Shown piece after piece: positions 38,626-50,171 of a stretch of 64,000 nucleotides of DNA. Source of the DNA: Pelobates cultripes (taxonomy: Eukaryota > Chordata > Amphibia > Anura > Pelobatidae); NCBI GenBank assembly GCA_933207985.1, contig OW240912.1, positions 76,634,829-76,698,828 on the forward strand, read 5' to 3'. The notes beneath the pieces are model-generated. The model was not told where the DNA came from, did no database searches, and was given only the letters and a program-made list of their open reading frames with translations. Numbering within the stretch: position 1 is the first letter of the stretch; each line of letters begins with the position of its first letter. Made by a program: the position numbers and the translations under genes.

Positions 38626-39810
38626 ATGTCGGAACACCAAGACCCTGCTATTTCTGCAGAACTTCGGGATTGGCTATTTGCCACCATTGCGGAGTCCATT
38701 CCCAAAGCTCTGGCAGCTTATCATGAACAAGCTACTACAGAGGTTCATCCCTCTACACACCAACCCTCTGACTCAGAGGATTCCCACCTTTCAGACAAAG
38801 AAAATGCCCCGCGCAAAAGACCCTGGAAAAGGAATAGCGCTACTGCGGGCAAAGGTAAAGCTCCTGCGAAAATCCTCAAACATTCCAAACCATTTACTAT
38901 GCAGAATCCGACAGACCCTCTAGAGGGCTCTACTTCCCGACTAGCTGGTCATATTTTAAACGACTATGACACCACCTACTCTGATGAGGATCCTACGGTG
39001 AATATGCCCCAGGATTCCTCAACATCAGAGTTTATTAAGGAAACTTTTCATGTTCAGGATGCTAAGGGTGCCCCTCCATCTAAAGAGCCTGCCTCAGACA
39101 CCCTTCTGGATTCTTCAGGCCTCCCCTTTTTTGATCCAAGGGTGATTCGTCACCCACGGTCTGCAGAATGGACCCCTCCTGATCACATTGCCAGTTACTG
39201 CAAAATGTGGCTTCGCAAGCCCCTCGAAAAAGAACTTAGAAATAAATTGAGGGCTGAATGCCCAAGACCTACTATTCCGGGCAAAGTTGCCTCTACCCCT
39301 GAGTTCGACCCCATGCTTGTCACTTTTTTGACTAAATCCGGCAAAGACCCTCGGAAGGGTATAGAGCAAGGGTTGAAAGCAGCCCAAGACAAGCTTTTGG
39401 ACATTTCAGGCCCTATAATCCAGATTTTTATCCTGGCAGATGAGGCACTCACTAGTGGTGAATTCGATCCACACACTATCAGACAATGGGCTCAGAGAGC
39501 TCTTTGCCTATTAGGCAATGCAAACGTGGCAATTTCAATAGAAAGACGAAAAGCGGCACTTTATAAAATTGATGCTAAATTAGTAGACTTAAGCTCTAAG
39601 GAATTGGGACCAGAAGCAGATGGTCTTCTATTTGGTGACAGCTTTATGCAAGACCTCTCTAAGCATGTCTCTGTATTTACAATGCTTAACAAAGCCCAGT
39701 CCTCACTACGCAGGGTCTTCCGCTCCCAAACTCATTGTTTTTCCGGGAGAGCTGGTCGCTTCAGGGGCCGAGCTACCAGTAGAGCAGCCTTTGCAGGCTA
39801 CAGGCCCTGA
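38626..39810 (+). CDS. DIRS gag-like protein (ORF1)
   Basis: Intact 394-codon frame starting MSEHQDPAISAELRDWLF. The N-terminal third is acidic and low-complexity, with a basic stretch (RKRPWKRNSATAGKGKAPAK) that could bind nucleic acid or direct nuclear import. The middle (about residues 160-340) is a helical domain typical in position of DIRS Gag. The C-terminus is Arg/Gly-rich (SGRAGRFRGRATSR). No zinc knuckle is seen. Function is inferred from position and DIRS organisation. Confidence 0.82.
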   Translation: MSEHQDPAISAELRDWLFATIAESIPKALAAYHEQATTEVHPSTHQPSDSEDSHLSDKENAPRKRPWKRNSATAGKGKAPAKILKHSKPFTMQNPTDPLEGSTSRLAGHILNDYDTTYSDEDPTVNMPQDSSTSEFIKETFHVQDAKGAPPSKEPASDTLLDSSGLPFFDPRVIRHPRSAEWTPPDHIASYCKMWLRKPLEKELRNKLRAECPRPTIPGKVASTPEFDPMLVTFLTKSGKDPRKGIEQGLKAAQDKLLDISGPIIQIFILADEALTSGEFDPHTIRQWAQRALCLLGNANVAISIERRKAALYKIDAKLVDLSSKELGPEADGLLFGDSFMQDLSKHVSVFTMLNKAQSSLRRVFRSQTHCFSGRAGRFRGRATSRAAFAGYRP

Positions 39811-39953
39811 CCCACAGACCATTGGTCCTCTGGACCCACAAGACCCTACCACAGACAGCTCTTCAGCTCCAGAGGCTCTATTCAAGGACGTGGCTCTGCA
39901 TCCCTGCACGGACGCACTGCTTCAGGTAATGGACCTTACTTATTTTAAAAAAT

Positions 39954-41988
39954 GTGTCAATTGCAGGTCGATTAACCCTTTTTTTCTTAACCCTTTTTTT
40001 CCAACAGTGGAAACTACTTTCTCAGGATCACTGGATCCTCCATACAGTCAGGGGTTTCAAAATAGATTTTCTCACACACCCCACTCAGAGCCACCCTCCA
40101 ACACCCTTAGGGATGTCACAAACAGACAGACTCAGAGTTGCACAAACTATTAGACAAAGGGGCGATCGAACCCTCGCCTTTGCCTTACACTTTCCTCAGC
40201 AACATGTTCCTGGTACGGAAAAAGACGGAAGACCACCGTCCTATTATCAACCTCAAAGAGCTGAATCAGTTTATCACATATCGCCACTTCAAGATGGAAG
40301 GTATCCATCTTCTCAGGGACCTACTCTGCGTGGGAGACTGGTTCTCCAGATTCGACCTCAAGGACGCTTACCTCACGGTCCCAATCGCACGAAGTCATCG
40401 TGCGTTCCTTCAATTCCTCTGGCATGGCGAAATTTGGCAGTTCACCTGCCTTCCTTTCGGACTTTGCTCCGCCCCTTGGTGTTTCACCAAGTTAATGAAG
40501 CCGGTCATGGTGCTACTCCGCTCTCGGGGAATACGTTCCATCATATATCTGGACGATATTCTGATCATGGCCCAAGACCAGCATTTGCTTCGCAAACATA
40601 CGCACATGACCTCTGCTCTCCTTCAAAACCTTGGGTTTGTCATAAATTTCTAGAAATCAGATCTGGAACCATCTCAGGTAGTCCAGTTTCTGGGCTTTCA
40701 AATAGACTCAGTCCAGGCAACTTTGCAGCTGCCTTACCCCAAAATAAAAAACATAAAGAAAGAAATCCAAAAATTGCTTTCTTCGCAGCAGCCTCGGCTC
40801 CGCGACCTTGCACACATTCTTGGACTCCTGTCTGCATCCATCCAAGCTATATTTCCCGGGCCTTTACACTACAGAGCAATGCAACGGTTGAAAACAACCT
40901 ACTTGCATCGCTCAACCTCTTACGATCAATTAATTTCTTTGACGGACGAAGTTATCATCGAACTTCATTGGTGGCTTCGCAACATGGAAGCCTGGAATGG
41001 GAAAGCGATTTTTGGGTCTCAACCAGATTTTATTCTGGAATCAGATGCGAGCCTCTTGGGTTGGGGTGCTACGTGTGCCCAAACCTCCACAGGGGGTCTG
41101 TGGTCCCCATCGGAACAGGCTCTCCACATAAATTGCCTCGAGCTCATTGCTGGATCCTTTGCGATCCGCAGCTTTGCCAAGGACGCCTCCAATTGCTCCC
41201 TGGTACTACGGATGGACAATATCTCCGCGGTGCGGTATGTAAACCAACTCGGAGGATCCAAATCCAAACTTCTGTCCGACCTCACCAAGGACCTGTACCA
41301 GTTCTGTCTGGACCGGAATCTGTCCATCCGAGCTGAATATCTCCCTGGGTCCGACAACCTAGTCGCGGACTGGTATTCGCGTCATTGGAGGGATGCCAGC
41401 GACTGGCAATTAGACCCTCTCCTGTTCCATCACATCCATTTCCTACGGGGACCCCTTACACTCGACCTCTTTGCATCTCGCCTGAATCGTCAGACAGACG
41501 ATTTCTTCAGCTGGCTACCAGACCCTCTATCTCTGGCAGTCGATGCTTTTCTGCAACCTTGGCCACGGGAGGGAGCTTATGCTTTCCCTCCCTTCTCGAT
41601 GATTCAACTGACCCTTCACCGGGTCAAAGAGCAAAAAGTCAGGATAGTAATAATCACCCCTCTATGGAGGGCTCAGACCTGGTTCCCCACCCTCCTGGAA
41701 CTATCAGTAGACTACCCCATCCTTCTACCTCGTTCCTTTCGAGTGCTCAGGAACCCAATGGGCGATTACCATCCTCTCGCCCTGCAGGGCCACCTTCAAC
41801 TGGTAGCTTGGACAGTTTCAGGGGAGCTTGGCATGTCGCGGGTCTTTCACGCACAGCTCAAACACTTCTCTGGGACTCGTGGGCTCCAGGAACCAGACGA
41901 ACCTACCTCTCCGCATGGCGGAGTTGGGTTAGCTGGTGTCTGGAGAGGGACCTCGATCCCGTCTCAACACCTCTTTCACCCATTTTAA
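39954..41988 (+). pseudogene. DIRS reverse transcriptase-RNase H polyprotein (ORF2), two lesions
   Basis: The N-terminal part (WILHTVRGFKIDFLTHPTQS) runs in one frame to about 40,120 and the remainder in another, beginning LHKLLDKGAIEPS. The RT core follows: LVRKKTEDHRPIINLKELNQ, FDLKDAYLTVPI, LPFGLCSAPWCFTKLMKP and the catalytic YLDD (IIYLDDILIMAQ). A TAG at about 40,651 interrupts after LGFVINF. RNase H then shows ESDASLLGWGA (Asp), CLELIAG (Glu), LRMDNISAVRYVN (Asp) and NLVADWYSRH (Asp), so all catalytic residues remain. The C-terminal part (LDLFASRLN, YAFPPFSMI, ITPLWRAQTWFP) matches the region where DIRS elements carry a methyltransferase-like domain. Confidence 0.9.
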
Positions 41989-42830
41989 ATTTCTTATCAT
42001 CTCTCTTCGATCAGGGTAAATCTTACCGATCGATTAATATTTTTTGTTCCGCCATTTCGGCAGCCCATGACACTATTGATAATTTCTTGATTGGGAAACA
42101 CCCTTCCATGTGCAGACTTTTACGGGGCATTCGTTTGACAAGGCCACCTTCTGCCAAATACTCTACGTTCTGGGATATCTCTCAGGTTTTCACACTGTTG
42201 GATTCCTGGCCACCTAACGAGGCCTTATCCTTGCGCCAACACTCTGCGAAATTGGCCTTGCTACTGTGCCTGGTGTCCTTCCGCAGGGTTTCAGACGTTC
42301 AAGCCTTTGACTCTCACGCTGTGACCTTCGCACAAGACGGTGTCAGATTTACCATTACTAGACGCACTAAGACGAATTCTTCGTCAGTCTTTTATCCATA
42401 CTTTCCCGACAGGCCGTCACTCTGTGTAGCCCTGTGCACCCGTTGTTACATTGACAAGACTATCTCTCTGCGTCCCTCTACCGGACCTCTGTTTGTCTCT
42501 TACATTAAGCCTCACAAACCGGTCTCCTCCCCCACCATTGCACGATGGATAAGATGGTTGCTTACCCAAGCAGGAATTGATAGCTCTTTTGGAGCTCACT
42601 CCGTTAGGGGAGCGGCCGCATCCTCTGCGTTTCGCGCAGGCAGCTCACTGGCAGATATTTTAGCCTCTGCAGATTGGTCAAGAGAATCTACCTTTCGCAC
42701 CTTTTATTTTAAACCAACACCACATGCGGGTTGTTCCTTTATTCAAGAGCGTAAAAACAGCAAATATGAAGCCTCCTGTCTTGCCATAAAATTAGGGATT
42801 ATTCTAGTTTACAGTGAACGAATAATCTAA
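41385..42830 (+). CDS. DIRS tyrosine recombinase (ORF3)
   Basis: Open frame of 481 codons overlapping ORF2; the true start is probably internal, near the RT/RH end. It has the SAM-like N-terminal region (TRRTYLSAWRSWVSWCLE) and the catalytic set of the tyrosine recombinase fold: Arg in CLVSFRRVSDVQAF, Lys in RRTKTNSS, HSVRG (His-x-x-Arg) and the nucleophilic Tyr in STFRTFYFKP. In DIRS elements this enzyme inserts the circular cDNA, replacing an integrase. Its last 24 codons lie in the internal complementary region. Confidence 0.92.
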   Translation: MEGCQRLAIRPSPVPSHPFPTGTPYTRPLCISPESSDRRFLQLATRPSISGSRCFSATLATGGSLCFPSLLDDSTDPSPGQRAKSQDSNNHPSMEGSDLVPHPPGTISRLPHPSTSFLSSAQEPNGRLPSSRPAGPPSTGSLDSFRGAWHVAGLSRTAQTLLWDSWAPGTRRTYLSAWRSWVSWCLERDLDPVSTPLSPILNFLSSLFDQGKSYRSINIFCSAISAAHDTIDNFLIGKHPSMCRLLRGIRLTRPPSAKYSTFWDISQVFTLLDSWPPNEALSLRQHSAKLALLLCLVSFRRVSDVQAFDSHAVTFAQDGVRFTITRRTKTNSSSVFYPYFPDRPSLCVALCTRCYIDKTISLRPSTGPLFVSYIKPHKPVSSPTIARWIRWLLTQAGIDSSFGAHSVRGAAASSAFRAGSSLADILASADWSRESTFRTFYFKPTPHAGCSFIQERKNSKYEASCLAIKLGIILVYSERII

Positions 42831-42859
42831 ATTTTATTAAAGACAGGAGGCGAATATTT
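42760..42859 (+). repeat. DIRS internal complementary region
   Basis: The left part (42760-42788, GCAAATATGAAGCCTCCTGT onward) is the complement of the element's left end. The right part (42790-42859) is the complement of its right end. The two meet at CCATAAAATTAGGG. This is the template believed to let DIRS elements complete and circularise their cDNA. Confidence 0.93.
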
Positions 42860-43257
42860 TCCCTCCCTTCGTTCACTCTGGAACCCACCCTACAGGTAAG
42901 TCTCTCGTTCTGAGGTTATTGCATTGTACACTCCCTTGCAATTTGATTTGTAAGCATACACTTCGCTAATCAGGTAGGGCAAACTTGTACACACTTTGCA
43001 GTTTGATTGGTAGGCATACAATTCACTAATCTGTCCATCAGGATAATCTGAGCTATCATTTTAGAATGCGTATTTATACTTTTTCTCTTCTTCAAGAGAC
43101 CATACTTTCACAAAGTCTCTTTTCTTCTCTTCTAGTATGAAAACTTCGGATTACCCTCTTCATCTACACGTTTACATGGTTGACTTGCTACGGACTAAAA
43201 CCGCAGAATGTTTCCAGTTTACAAGTTGATTCTACTCCTGATCGGCACCACCTAAGA

Positions 43258-43408
43258 AAGAGAAAGTGGGAGGAGTCTGGTGGCACTATATTGCTCTATG
43301 ATGTGTTATGATTGGTTGACTTTTTTTACAACTTTGTTAACTATTTATTTGCTGCTGGGAGTTTCAGTAAAGAAAGATAAGCAAATATTCGCCTCCTGTC
43401 TTTAATAA
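43258..43408 (-). repeat. DIRS right inverted terminal repeat
   Basis: Inverse copy of 37,280-37,425, including GCAATATAGTGCCACCAGAC on the complementary strand and CTGCTGGGAGTTTCAGTAAA. The extension 43,409-43,452 is represented only in the internal complementary region. Confidence 0.92.
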
Positions 43409-43452
43409 AATTTAGATTATTCGTTCACTGTAAACTAGAATAATCCCTAATT

Positions 43453-44560
43453 CACTACCATTTAGGGTGTAATTTGCTTGTGCATTCTTTACACTGAAGT
43501 GCAAAATTTTACATTTTTCTACATTAAATGTCTGTGTTTTGGAGGTGGTTAAAGTCCAAAGCAGCTGGAGTGTATGATTTAGACACATTCTTGTTATGAC
43601 AATACCTCTTAATTATCCTGTCTGTGGGGAAACCTATCAAACACATCGATTATACACCATTAGATGATCCCAATGCTGTCCTTCGGCCCAGTAGAGTGAA
43701 TAAGACTTGTGGAAGAAGATGATCTGAGTGGATAAGACACATGGACGAAAAGGATCTGGCCAGGAGTAATATCTTCTGTGCCACCTGAATTCCTGATGGA
43801 AACTAAATAACCGATATTGTTAGAGGTTTTCCAGGTTAATGCTCACAGCTTATTTAAATGCATTGACAAAACAATACATGTTAAAATTTCAGGTTTGCAT
43901 TTTCTGTAATTAGCTCTACCCAGATCAGGAAGAGATTCAGCCAACTATGATGCTACTGTAACCGCAGCTGGTTCAATTATTTACCACTCTAATGTCTTAA
44001 AGCATAGAACTTGGGCTAACCATACAGATATCTTAGCCATAATTTTATATAGTCGGTAAGAGATCCTCTATTTAACATATATAAATTATTGAGTATACAA
44101 TATAAAATAAGGATTGTCTTGGAAGCAATAAAGTTTTGTCTTTTTAGATATTTATTATTTAAAAATATAAATATAGACATATAAAATCCATTACAATAAT
44201 TTATAGCAGAGTTTATAAGATTAAACTATACGCTTGCAATATCATTAAAATAGAACAACAAACCCTCTTGAACATTGTTGTGGATCCAAATAATGATCTT
44301 TGTTATATTCAGAGGAAGCCCAAATTGTTGTAACAAGTGCACTTGGAGAAGCAATAATGAGACACCAGACACCTGTTGGTATTCAAAATAAGCCTCTGCT
44401 GTTTTATTCATCAGCTGGGTTTTATACATTAAAAAGTGCTTACGTGTAAATACTCTTAGAACAGTAATAGGAATGTAAGTACAGATAAGACATAGGGATG
44501 AATGTCATGTACACATAACAAATAAGTTCCAAGGTAAGAAAGAACAAAAAGATTAGAGAA
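43453..44560. other. LINE remainder, then unidentified intergenic DNA
   Basis: The first about 80 bp continue the CR1-like LINE broken by the DIRS element. From about 43,540 to 44,560 the sequence is AT-rich with no recognised gene. The block 44,280-44,480 looks compositionally like a retroelement leader, but there is no protein to confirm it. Confidence 0.5.
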
Positions 44561-44574
44561 GAGACATTTCAGGT

Positions 44575-47041
44575 AGGGGCTCTCTGCTCCCGGAACTAGA
44601 GGAACTCACCACCCCCATAACACACGAAGAAGTAAAAGATGCCATCCTGAACCTACCAACAGGTAAATCCCCGGGCCCGGATGGCTTTGCAAATAGCTAC
44701 TATAAAAAGTTCCACGACATACTTACACCACATCTGGCAAGGGCGTTCAACGAAGCCACAGGCATGCAACAACTACCCACTGAGAACAGCCCACATCATA
44801 ACTCTCCCAAAACCAGGGAAATCCCCCACCTGCCCACAAAACTTCCGCCCCATATCTCTATTGAATACAGACGCCAAATTATATTCAAAAATACATGCAA
44901 TGCGGCTAGGCAAGATAATACCCCACATAATCCACACAGACCAAGTTGGGTTTACAAAAAATAGACAGGGAGGGGACAACACTAGGAAAGTGCTAGATAT
45001 CATCCAGAGTGCCCAGCGCATGAAAGCGGAGAGCCTGCTGGTATCACTGGATGCAGAAAAGGCCTTCGACCGCCTAAGCTGGGAATTCCTGGAAAAGGTC
45101 CTCCTTAGATTTGAGGTGCCAGAGGGATTCCTCTCGGTGGTCAGAGCATTATACAACTCACCCACAGCAAGAGTCCTAAACGCAGGATTTGTCTCAGACC
45201 CACTTAAGATTACAAACAGATCAAGACAGGGGTGCCCCCTCTCACCATTACTCTATGTGATGGCCCTTGAACCACTGGCAGAGGCCATAAGACAAAACAC
45301 ATCAACACATGGAGTGACAATAGGAGACAGAGAATATAAAGCGAACCTGTTCGCAGACGACTTACTATTGACCCTAACGCAGCCACACATTTCATTACCA
45401 AACCTAATGGCAACCATTGCTGAATATGGGAAACACTCTTATTACAAACTAAATGTCACTAAGACACAAGCTATGGAAATGGGGATCCAACCAAATAAGC
45501 TAGAGAGACTCAAAGCAGCATTCTCCCTAGACTGGAGAACTGACCACTTAACATACTTAGGTATAAAAATCCCACCCAACTTAAACAACCTATTGGATAA
45601 AAAAACTACACTACACTCACAAAAACCATGGCCGCCACACTAAAATCATGGGAAGGGAAATACCTGTCGTGGGTGGGGAGGATAGCAGCGGTGAAAATTA
45701 TGCTACTCCCAAAATTCCAATATCTGCTGCGCACCCTACCCATACCACTGCCAAACACACACCTGGCCACAATAGAAAGATTAATCACTCGATTCATATG
45801 GGCCAACAAAAAACCAAGGGTGCCATCCAGCATACTGCAACAACCCACCACAAGGGGGGGACTGAGCCTGCCAAACATAAGAGACTATTACAAAGCAGCA
45901 CAGCTAGCGGCAGTCAAAGCAGCAACAGCAGAGGGGGAAACACCACAATGGACCCAAATAGAGGACATTGGGTAAACAAACGAAACTTTAGGGACTTCTT
46001 TTGGCTCCCGAAATCTATGCACTCACAACATATACACCCTCTACCAACCACCACCCTGACACTTAAACACTGGAACTAAGAAAGGGAGAGAGGTAAAGAA
46101 CCAAGGGAAACACGGCCAGATGCACCAATTGCATGCCTCACAGTGGCATCCCCTCTCTGGCCACGAAACCGTGGGAGGAGCGGGGCTGCATCACGATCAA
46201 CCATTTATACAAAGACAAGGAACTGTTGCCCTTCCCAGAACTCCAATCCCTATACAATATACCCAATAAAGCACTGTACACATACCTACAAATGAAGTCG
46301 CTCCTCACAGGAATGACACTACAAAGCCAGGAGACAACGCACACGAATAGCACTTAAAAACTGTGCCTGGCAGGCAGACCTCCCAAAAAAGCATTGTCCA
46401 CACTATACTCCTCCCTCATATCATTAGACACTGGGACACCCATGTCTTTCCAAACAGCATGGCATACCGAACTGGGTCATGCTATTGAGGTGGAAACATG
46501 GCAACGGGCATTCACAATACACAAGGGGAACACACTATGTACGTCCCATCTAGAGACCATCCGAAAGCTACAGTATAGATGGCACGTGGTAGCGGAGAAA
46601 TTGGCCGCGATACACAAAGGCATGCCGATCGAATGTTGGAGGTGCAAGGGGAGGGAAGGCTCGATGAGCCACATATGGTGGTCATGCAAAAACATTAAAT
46701 CGTTCTGGAAAGAGGTGGAGAGGGTGGCGACAGAGATGCTGGTTAGAACTTGGCCCATAAACATAGAACAAGGTATACTATTCATGATACCAACAACACT
46801 AGGGAAAACTGAAGAGAGGTTGATATTCCACCTTTTAATATCAGCAGTGACCATTATAGCAAGAGCATGGAAGTCAACACAGACACCCACTAGAGAAGCC
46901 CTACTAACCCAAACATCTCTCAACTGGAAATACGAGCAAATGGCAGATAAACACATAGGGCAGAGGAAACACACAAATCAAGCGGGGGAGAGATGGAGAT
47001 TGTACCTTAGCGCACAACCAGGTCAACACGGGGGAGGGTAG
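44575..47041 (+). pseudogene. L1-like ORF2 (RT and C-terminal) relic
   Basis: The RT begins with NLPTGKSPGPDGFANSYYKK; a frameshift near 44,785 leads to the frame 44681-45643. That frame has NFRPISLLNTDAKLYSKI, SLDAEKAFDRLSWEFL, GCPLSPLLYVMALEPLA and the catalytic LFADDLLL, which is intact. Shifts near 45,615, 45,980 and 46,350 join pieces such as RFIWANKKPRVPSS and the C-terminal cysteine-histidine motif CWRCKGREGSMSHIWWSC (46,635-46,690), a feature of L1 ORF2p. At least four frame breaks make it non-functional. Confidence 0.88.
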
Positions 47042-47380
47042 GAGACCAGGGGCTAGGAAGGAGAGACGGGACAAAGAAAAGAGGGGATCGTACAACAAAT
47101 ACGAAATACACAACCACAACGAAAACACAAATACCGACAGGAAGGGAATTGGTGAACTCCCAAGATAACCTATAGAAAGATCAGAATTGCGAAATAGAAA
47201 GAAAAAAAAAAAAGGTGTTGTGTATTAGAGATAAAGTGTAACACTGGAATTGTATTTAACCTCAATGATGTAACAAAATGTCCTGCATAACTCCCAATCT
47301 TCCTTTTCTGTACCCTGGCGAGCAGGCGCCACAAACTGACCAATGTGATTCACTAATAAAACAAAATTTTAAATTGAAAA

Positions 47381-47408
<28 letters not shown>
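44575..47408 (+). mobile_element. 5'-truncated L1-like LINE
   Basis: Starts inside ORF2 at about 44,575 and ends in a 3' UTR with a (TA)n tail at 47,380-47,408. It has lost the endonuclease and ORF1, the usual outcome of incomplete reverse transcription. The 3' UTR (47,041-47,380) contains an A-run and CACTAATAAAACAAAATTTT. Confidence 0.85.
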
Positions 47409-47412
<4 letters not shown>

Positions 47413-50136
47413 TCTGTCTACATATTTTGGTTTAATCCAATAGTATATACTACAAATAGTGATCTCCATATATACACACATGTATATGAGTATTCCTACA
47501 CATTCCCACACATGTATATGAGTGGATTTGTTTGTTATGTGTATTTAGTTTTCAATAAAGTCTATTACCATTTATGCTATTTTAACAATAGAGGTAATTC
47601 TAGTGAGGTGGGTCCTATCTAACTTTTATTTGGACACCTAACCTCACTTTTTCTATTTTTTCAAGTGTTGATGTCAATTGGGTTTATGTCCCCTATTACC
47701 TCGGTAACCTTCTCTATGGCAACAGTGTAGGTTTTTCCTTCATCTGAGGCCGTATCTACCCTCTTGAACATGTCAACATCTCTGTCATTACAATGTGGAG
47801 CGACAGTGTCTCTGTCTCCAAATTTCTCCTCTGTCTGTTAACATTTAAAAGGTACACATATTTATAATTTTTTTTTATTTTAGGGTTACCGTAGTTCATA
47901 TATGAAAAAGTCAAACTTCTTTTACTTTTATTCATTTTTGGACCTCCCTTAACTTGGCAAAGATACAAGACCATAACTAAAATGTGCACACATCATGGGA
48001 AATTCCCTGACTTAGGACAAGATGGCGTCTTAAAGTCTGAACATCTTATCTATTGTTTATACTAAAACGTAAGGGTGTACATGTCATGGGAAATTTCCTG
48101 ACTTAGGACAAGATGGCGTCATAAAGTCTGATGACGTAGCATAGCCTTGAATATGTTATGCATTGCTTGTTTTTGTATTAAACTAAGACAAATTGGCGTA
48201 AACATATTATGCACTGAAAGTAGGTAAGAGGTTATTGCTTAAACATGTATGAAAAACAATATGTTCAATTTCTAACACTTTGTCAGTTTGAAATGTCTCT
48301 TAAAGACAAAGTAAACAGTTTAACACTTGTAATATTTGCATTTGCCCATAACACTACTATAACTTTCTATAGCAGTGCTGAGTTAATCCCATAAATCGCT
48401 GTCTTGCAATGTTTTATAGGTGCAAAAGGGGTTCCTGTGAGTTAAATTTTAGTGGTATATGAATACAGTATGTAATGTGTCATGTGCTGATTAATGTGTG
48501 AAGGCTGTGGGCACTGTGGAAATGAAAAGCAGTGTGAGTAATAATTTTTTGTAGGTAAATGACATGATTAGTGTGTGAACAACGTGGTTACTCTAAGAGT
48601 TGTGAACCGCTTAACATTGGCAAGGGCCCTAGGCACGATGCCTGAATTGGGCTCCCTCCTAGAGCACTTGGCTCTGTTCTTTGAGTGTCGTATGTGTGCA
48701 GGGAATATTGAGTGTTGTGTGTTTAGTTGCTAAGTGTGTCTGTATGTGCTGGTTGCATCTTGTGGGTGGCTGCGCTGCATGCTGTTTGGAGATTTAGGGT
48801 AGGTTTTTAATGTGTCCCTCCCTCTACTTCTTTCCTTTTGGCAGGAGGGGGTATAGTCCCTGGTGGTATGTGTGGTGGCATTGTGGTGTGCACCAATATC
48901 AGTTGTAGATCTTTTTATAAGCTCTTAAAGTGGTCTGTACCCAATAGAGAGTAAATGGCCCAAAGAAGAATAGGGAGATATTTTGATCTCCCTGCCAGCT
49001 CAGGGAAGACCGTACCAGAGCTCCAGGTTTGAGCCTGAGCCCTAGGCAGCCACCTCATGGGCAATCTGGCTCTGTACATGTATGTTTATGAATTTTGTGA
49101 GCTGTGTATGTCTTTTGGGGGGGTGCCAGTACTATTGACAACGTTTGAATGTGGCAACACATAACCATCCCTGCTACTCACCATGTAGAGTACTAAAGCA
49201 CGTCACTACTCTGTTTTGCATTTGCAAGTGCAAGCTGCAGACAAAGAAATACCAGACTGATAGACACTTGCTACAAACTATGATGAATGCCCCTTCTTAG
49301 TACAATTCATTTTTGTATAGTATTCTATGCCACCACTCCACCCCTAATATAGTTGTGGTATAAATACAAACACTGCTTCAAAGCAAAATAGAAATTAATT
49401 TTATTCTTGGTGGGGGTGATATATTTTTTTTAATTTTTTTTTTTTAATAGATTGGACTCTGACTTTAAAAAGTGAATTAGCAGATTGTAGCATTTAGAAG
49501 TCAAGCCCAAACATAGAAACATAGGTAAGTGTAACAATAGCAACAGTCTCCATCTCCATGCTGGTGGACCAGCATATCACCGATGGGGTGCTATAGTGTT
49601 CTTTCTAAGGCTAAGATAAATTCAATAGAGTCATAGCAGAAATAAAGGTGTTAACGGTTTATAAAGTGTGCTTTGGCTCAAATTGTGGAAATACATCAAT
49701 AAAACAGTATCGCACAGTATGCATATTAAAAGTACAATTCATGCATTTTGATAAAACAATCGAGAGGGTTGCTCCATCAGATATAGGATCCTCTCATTTT
49801 ACTAGCCATACTTGTCTAGGCTTTTACAGATAATGAGGAAAGTTGTGCATTCAGTTGGTTTTCTTTTGAATTCCTCTTCTTACCCACTTCTCTTATCCCA
49901 GGCTTACTCAAACTCTTGATGTTATGTCAGGCTGCCTTACACCACATTGATTCTCTATATATAGTGGTTTCTCAAGTGGTTTCAACAGCCTTCCAGAGAA
50001 GCTCTGTATTGAGGTGTGGCAAACTCGCAACTTTAAAAAGACAGTAATAATTAAAGCAAAAAATAAATAAATGTTATATGTACAAATATACCTGTTTTTA
50101 GGAAATCTGCATGTGCAAGAGATGGGGGTTGGATGG
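47409..50136. other. Intergenic, mostly unidentified
   Basis: The only clear structure is a tandem duplication at about 47,978-48,150. Both copies contain CTGACTTAGGACAAGATGGC followed by GTCxTAAAGTCTGA, about 85 bp apart. The rest is AT-rich DNA without open frames or transposon ends that I recognise. Confidence 0.6.
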
Positions 50137-50171
50137 AAACATAGAATGTGACGGCAGATAAAAACCATTCG

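Larger units (their letters stand above)
37267..43452 (+). mobile_element. DIRS-type tyrosine-recombinase retrotransposon
   Basis: About 6.2 kb. Inverted terminal repeats of about 145 bp (37,280-37,425 and 43,258-43,408) are roughly 95% alike. An internal complementary region at 42760-42859 carries the complement of both outer ends, joined. Between them lie a gag-like ORF, an RT/RNase H ORF and a tyrosine recombinase ORF. There is no target duplication: host CCTAATT stands at both borders, as expected for a circle inserted by a recombinase. Two RT lesions (a frameshift near 40,120 and a TAG at about 40,651) suggest this copy is recently dead. Confidence 0.94.

Noticed and set aside
39954..41336. 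Plus-strand 460-codon frame across the DIRS RT region read as one protein
   Set aside because: Only its first about 55 codons match the RT ORF; the rest is an out-of-frame shadow of RT/RNase H, which has the YLDD and catalytic residues in another frame.
44280..44480. Possible LTR or retroviral leader
   Set aside because: No paired LTR, primer-binding site or retroviral protein could be found, so no call is made.
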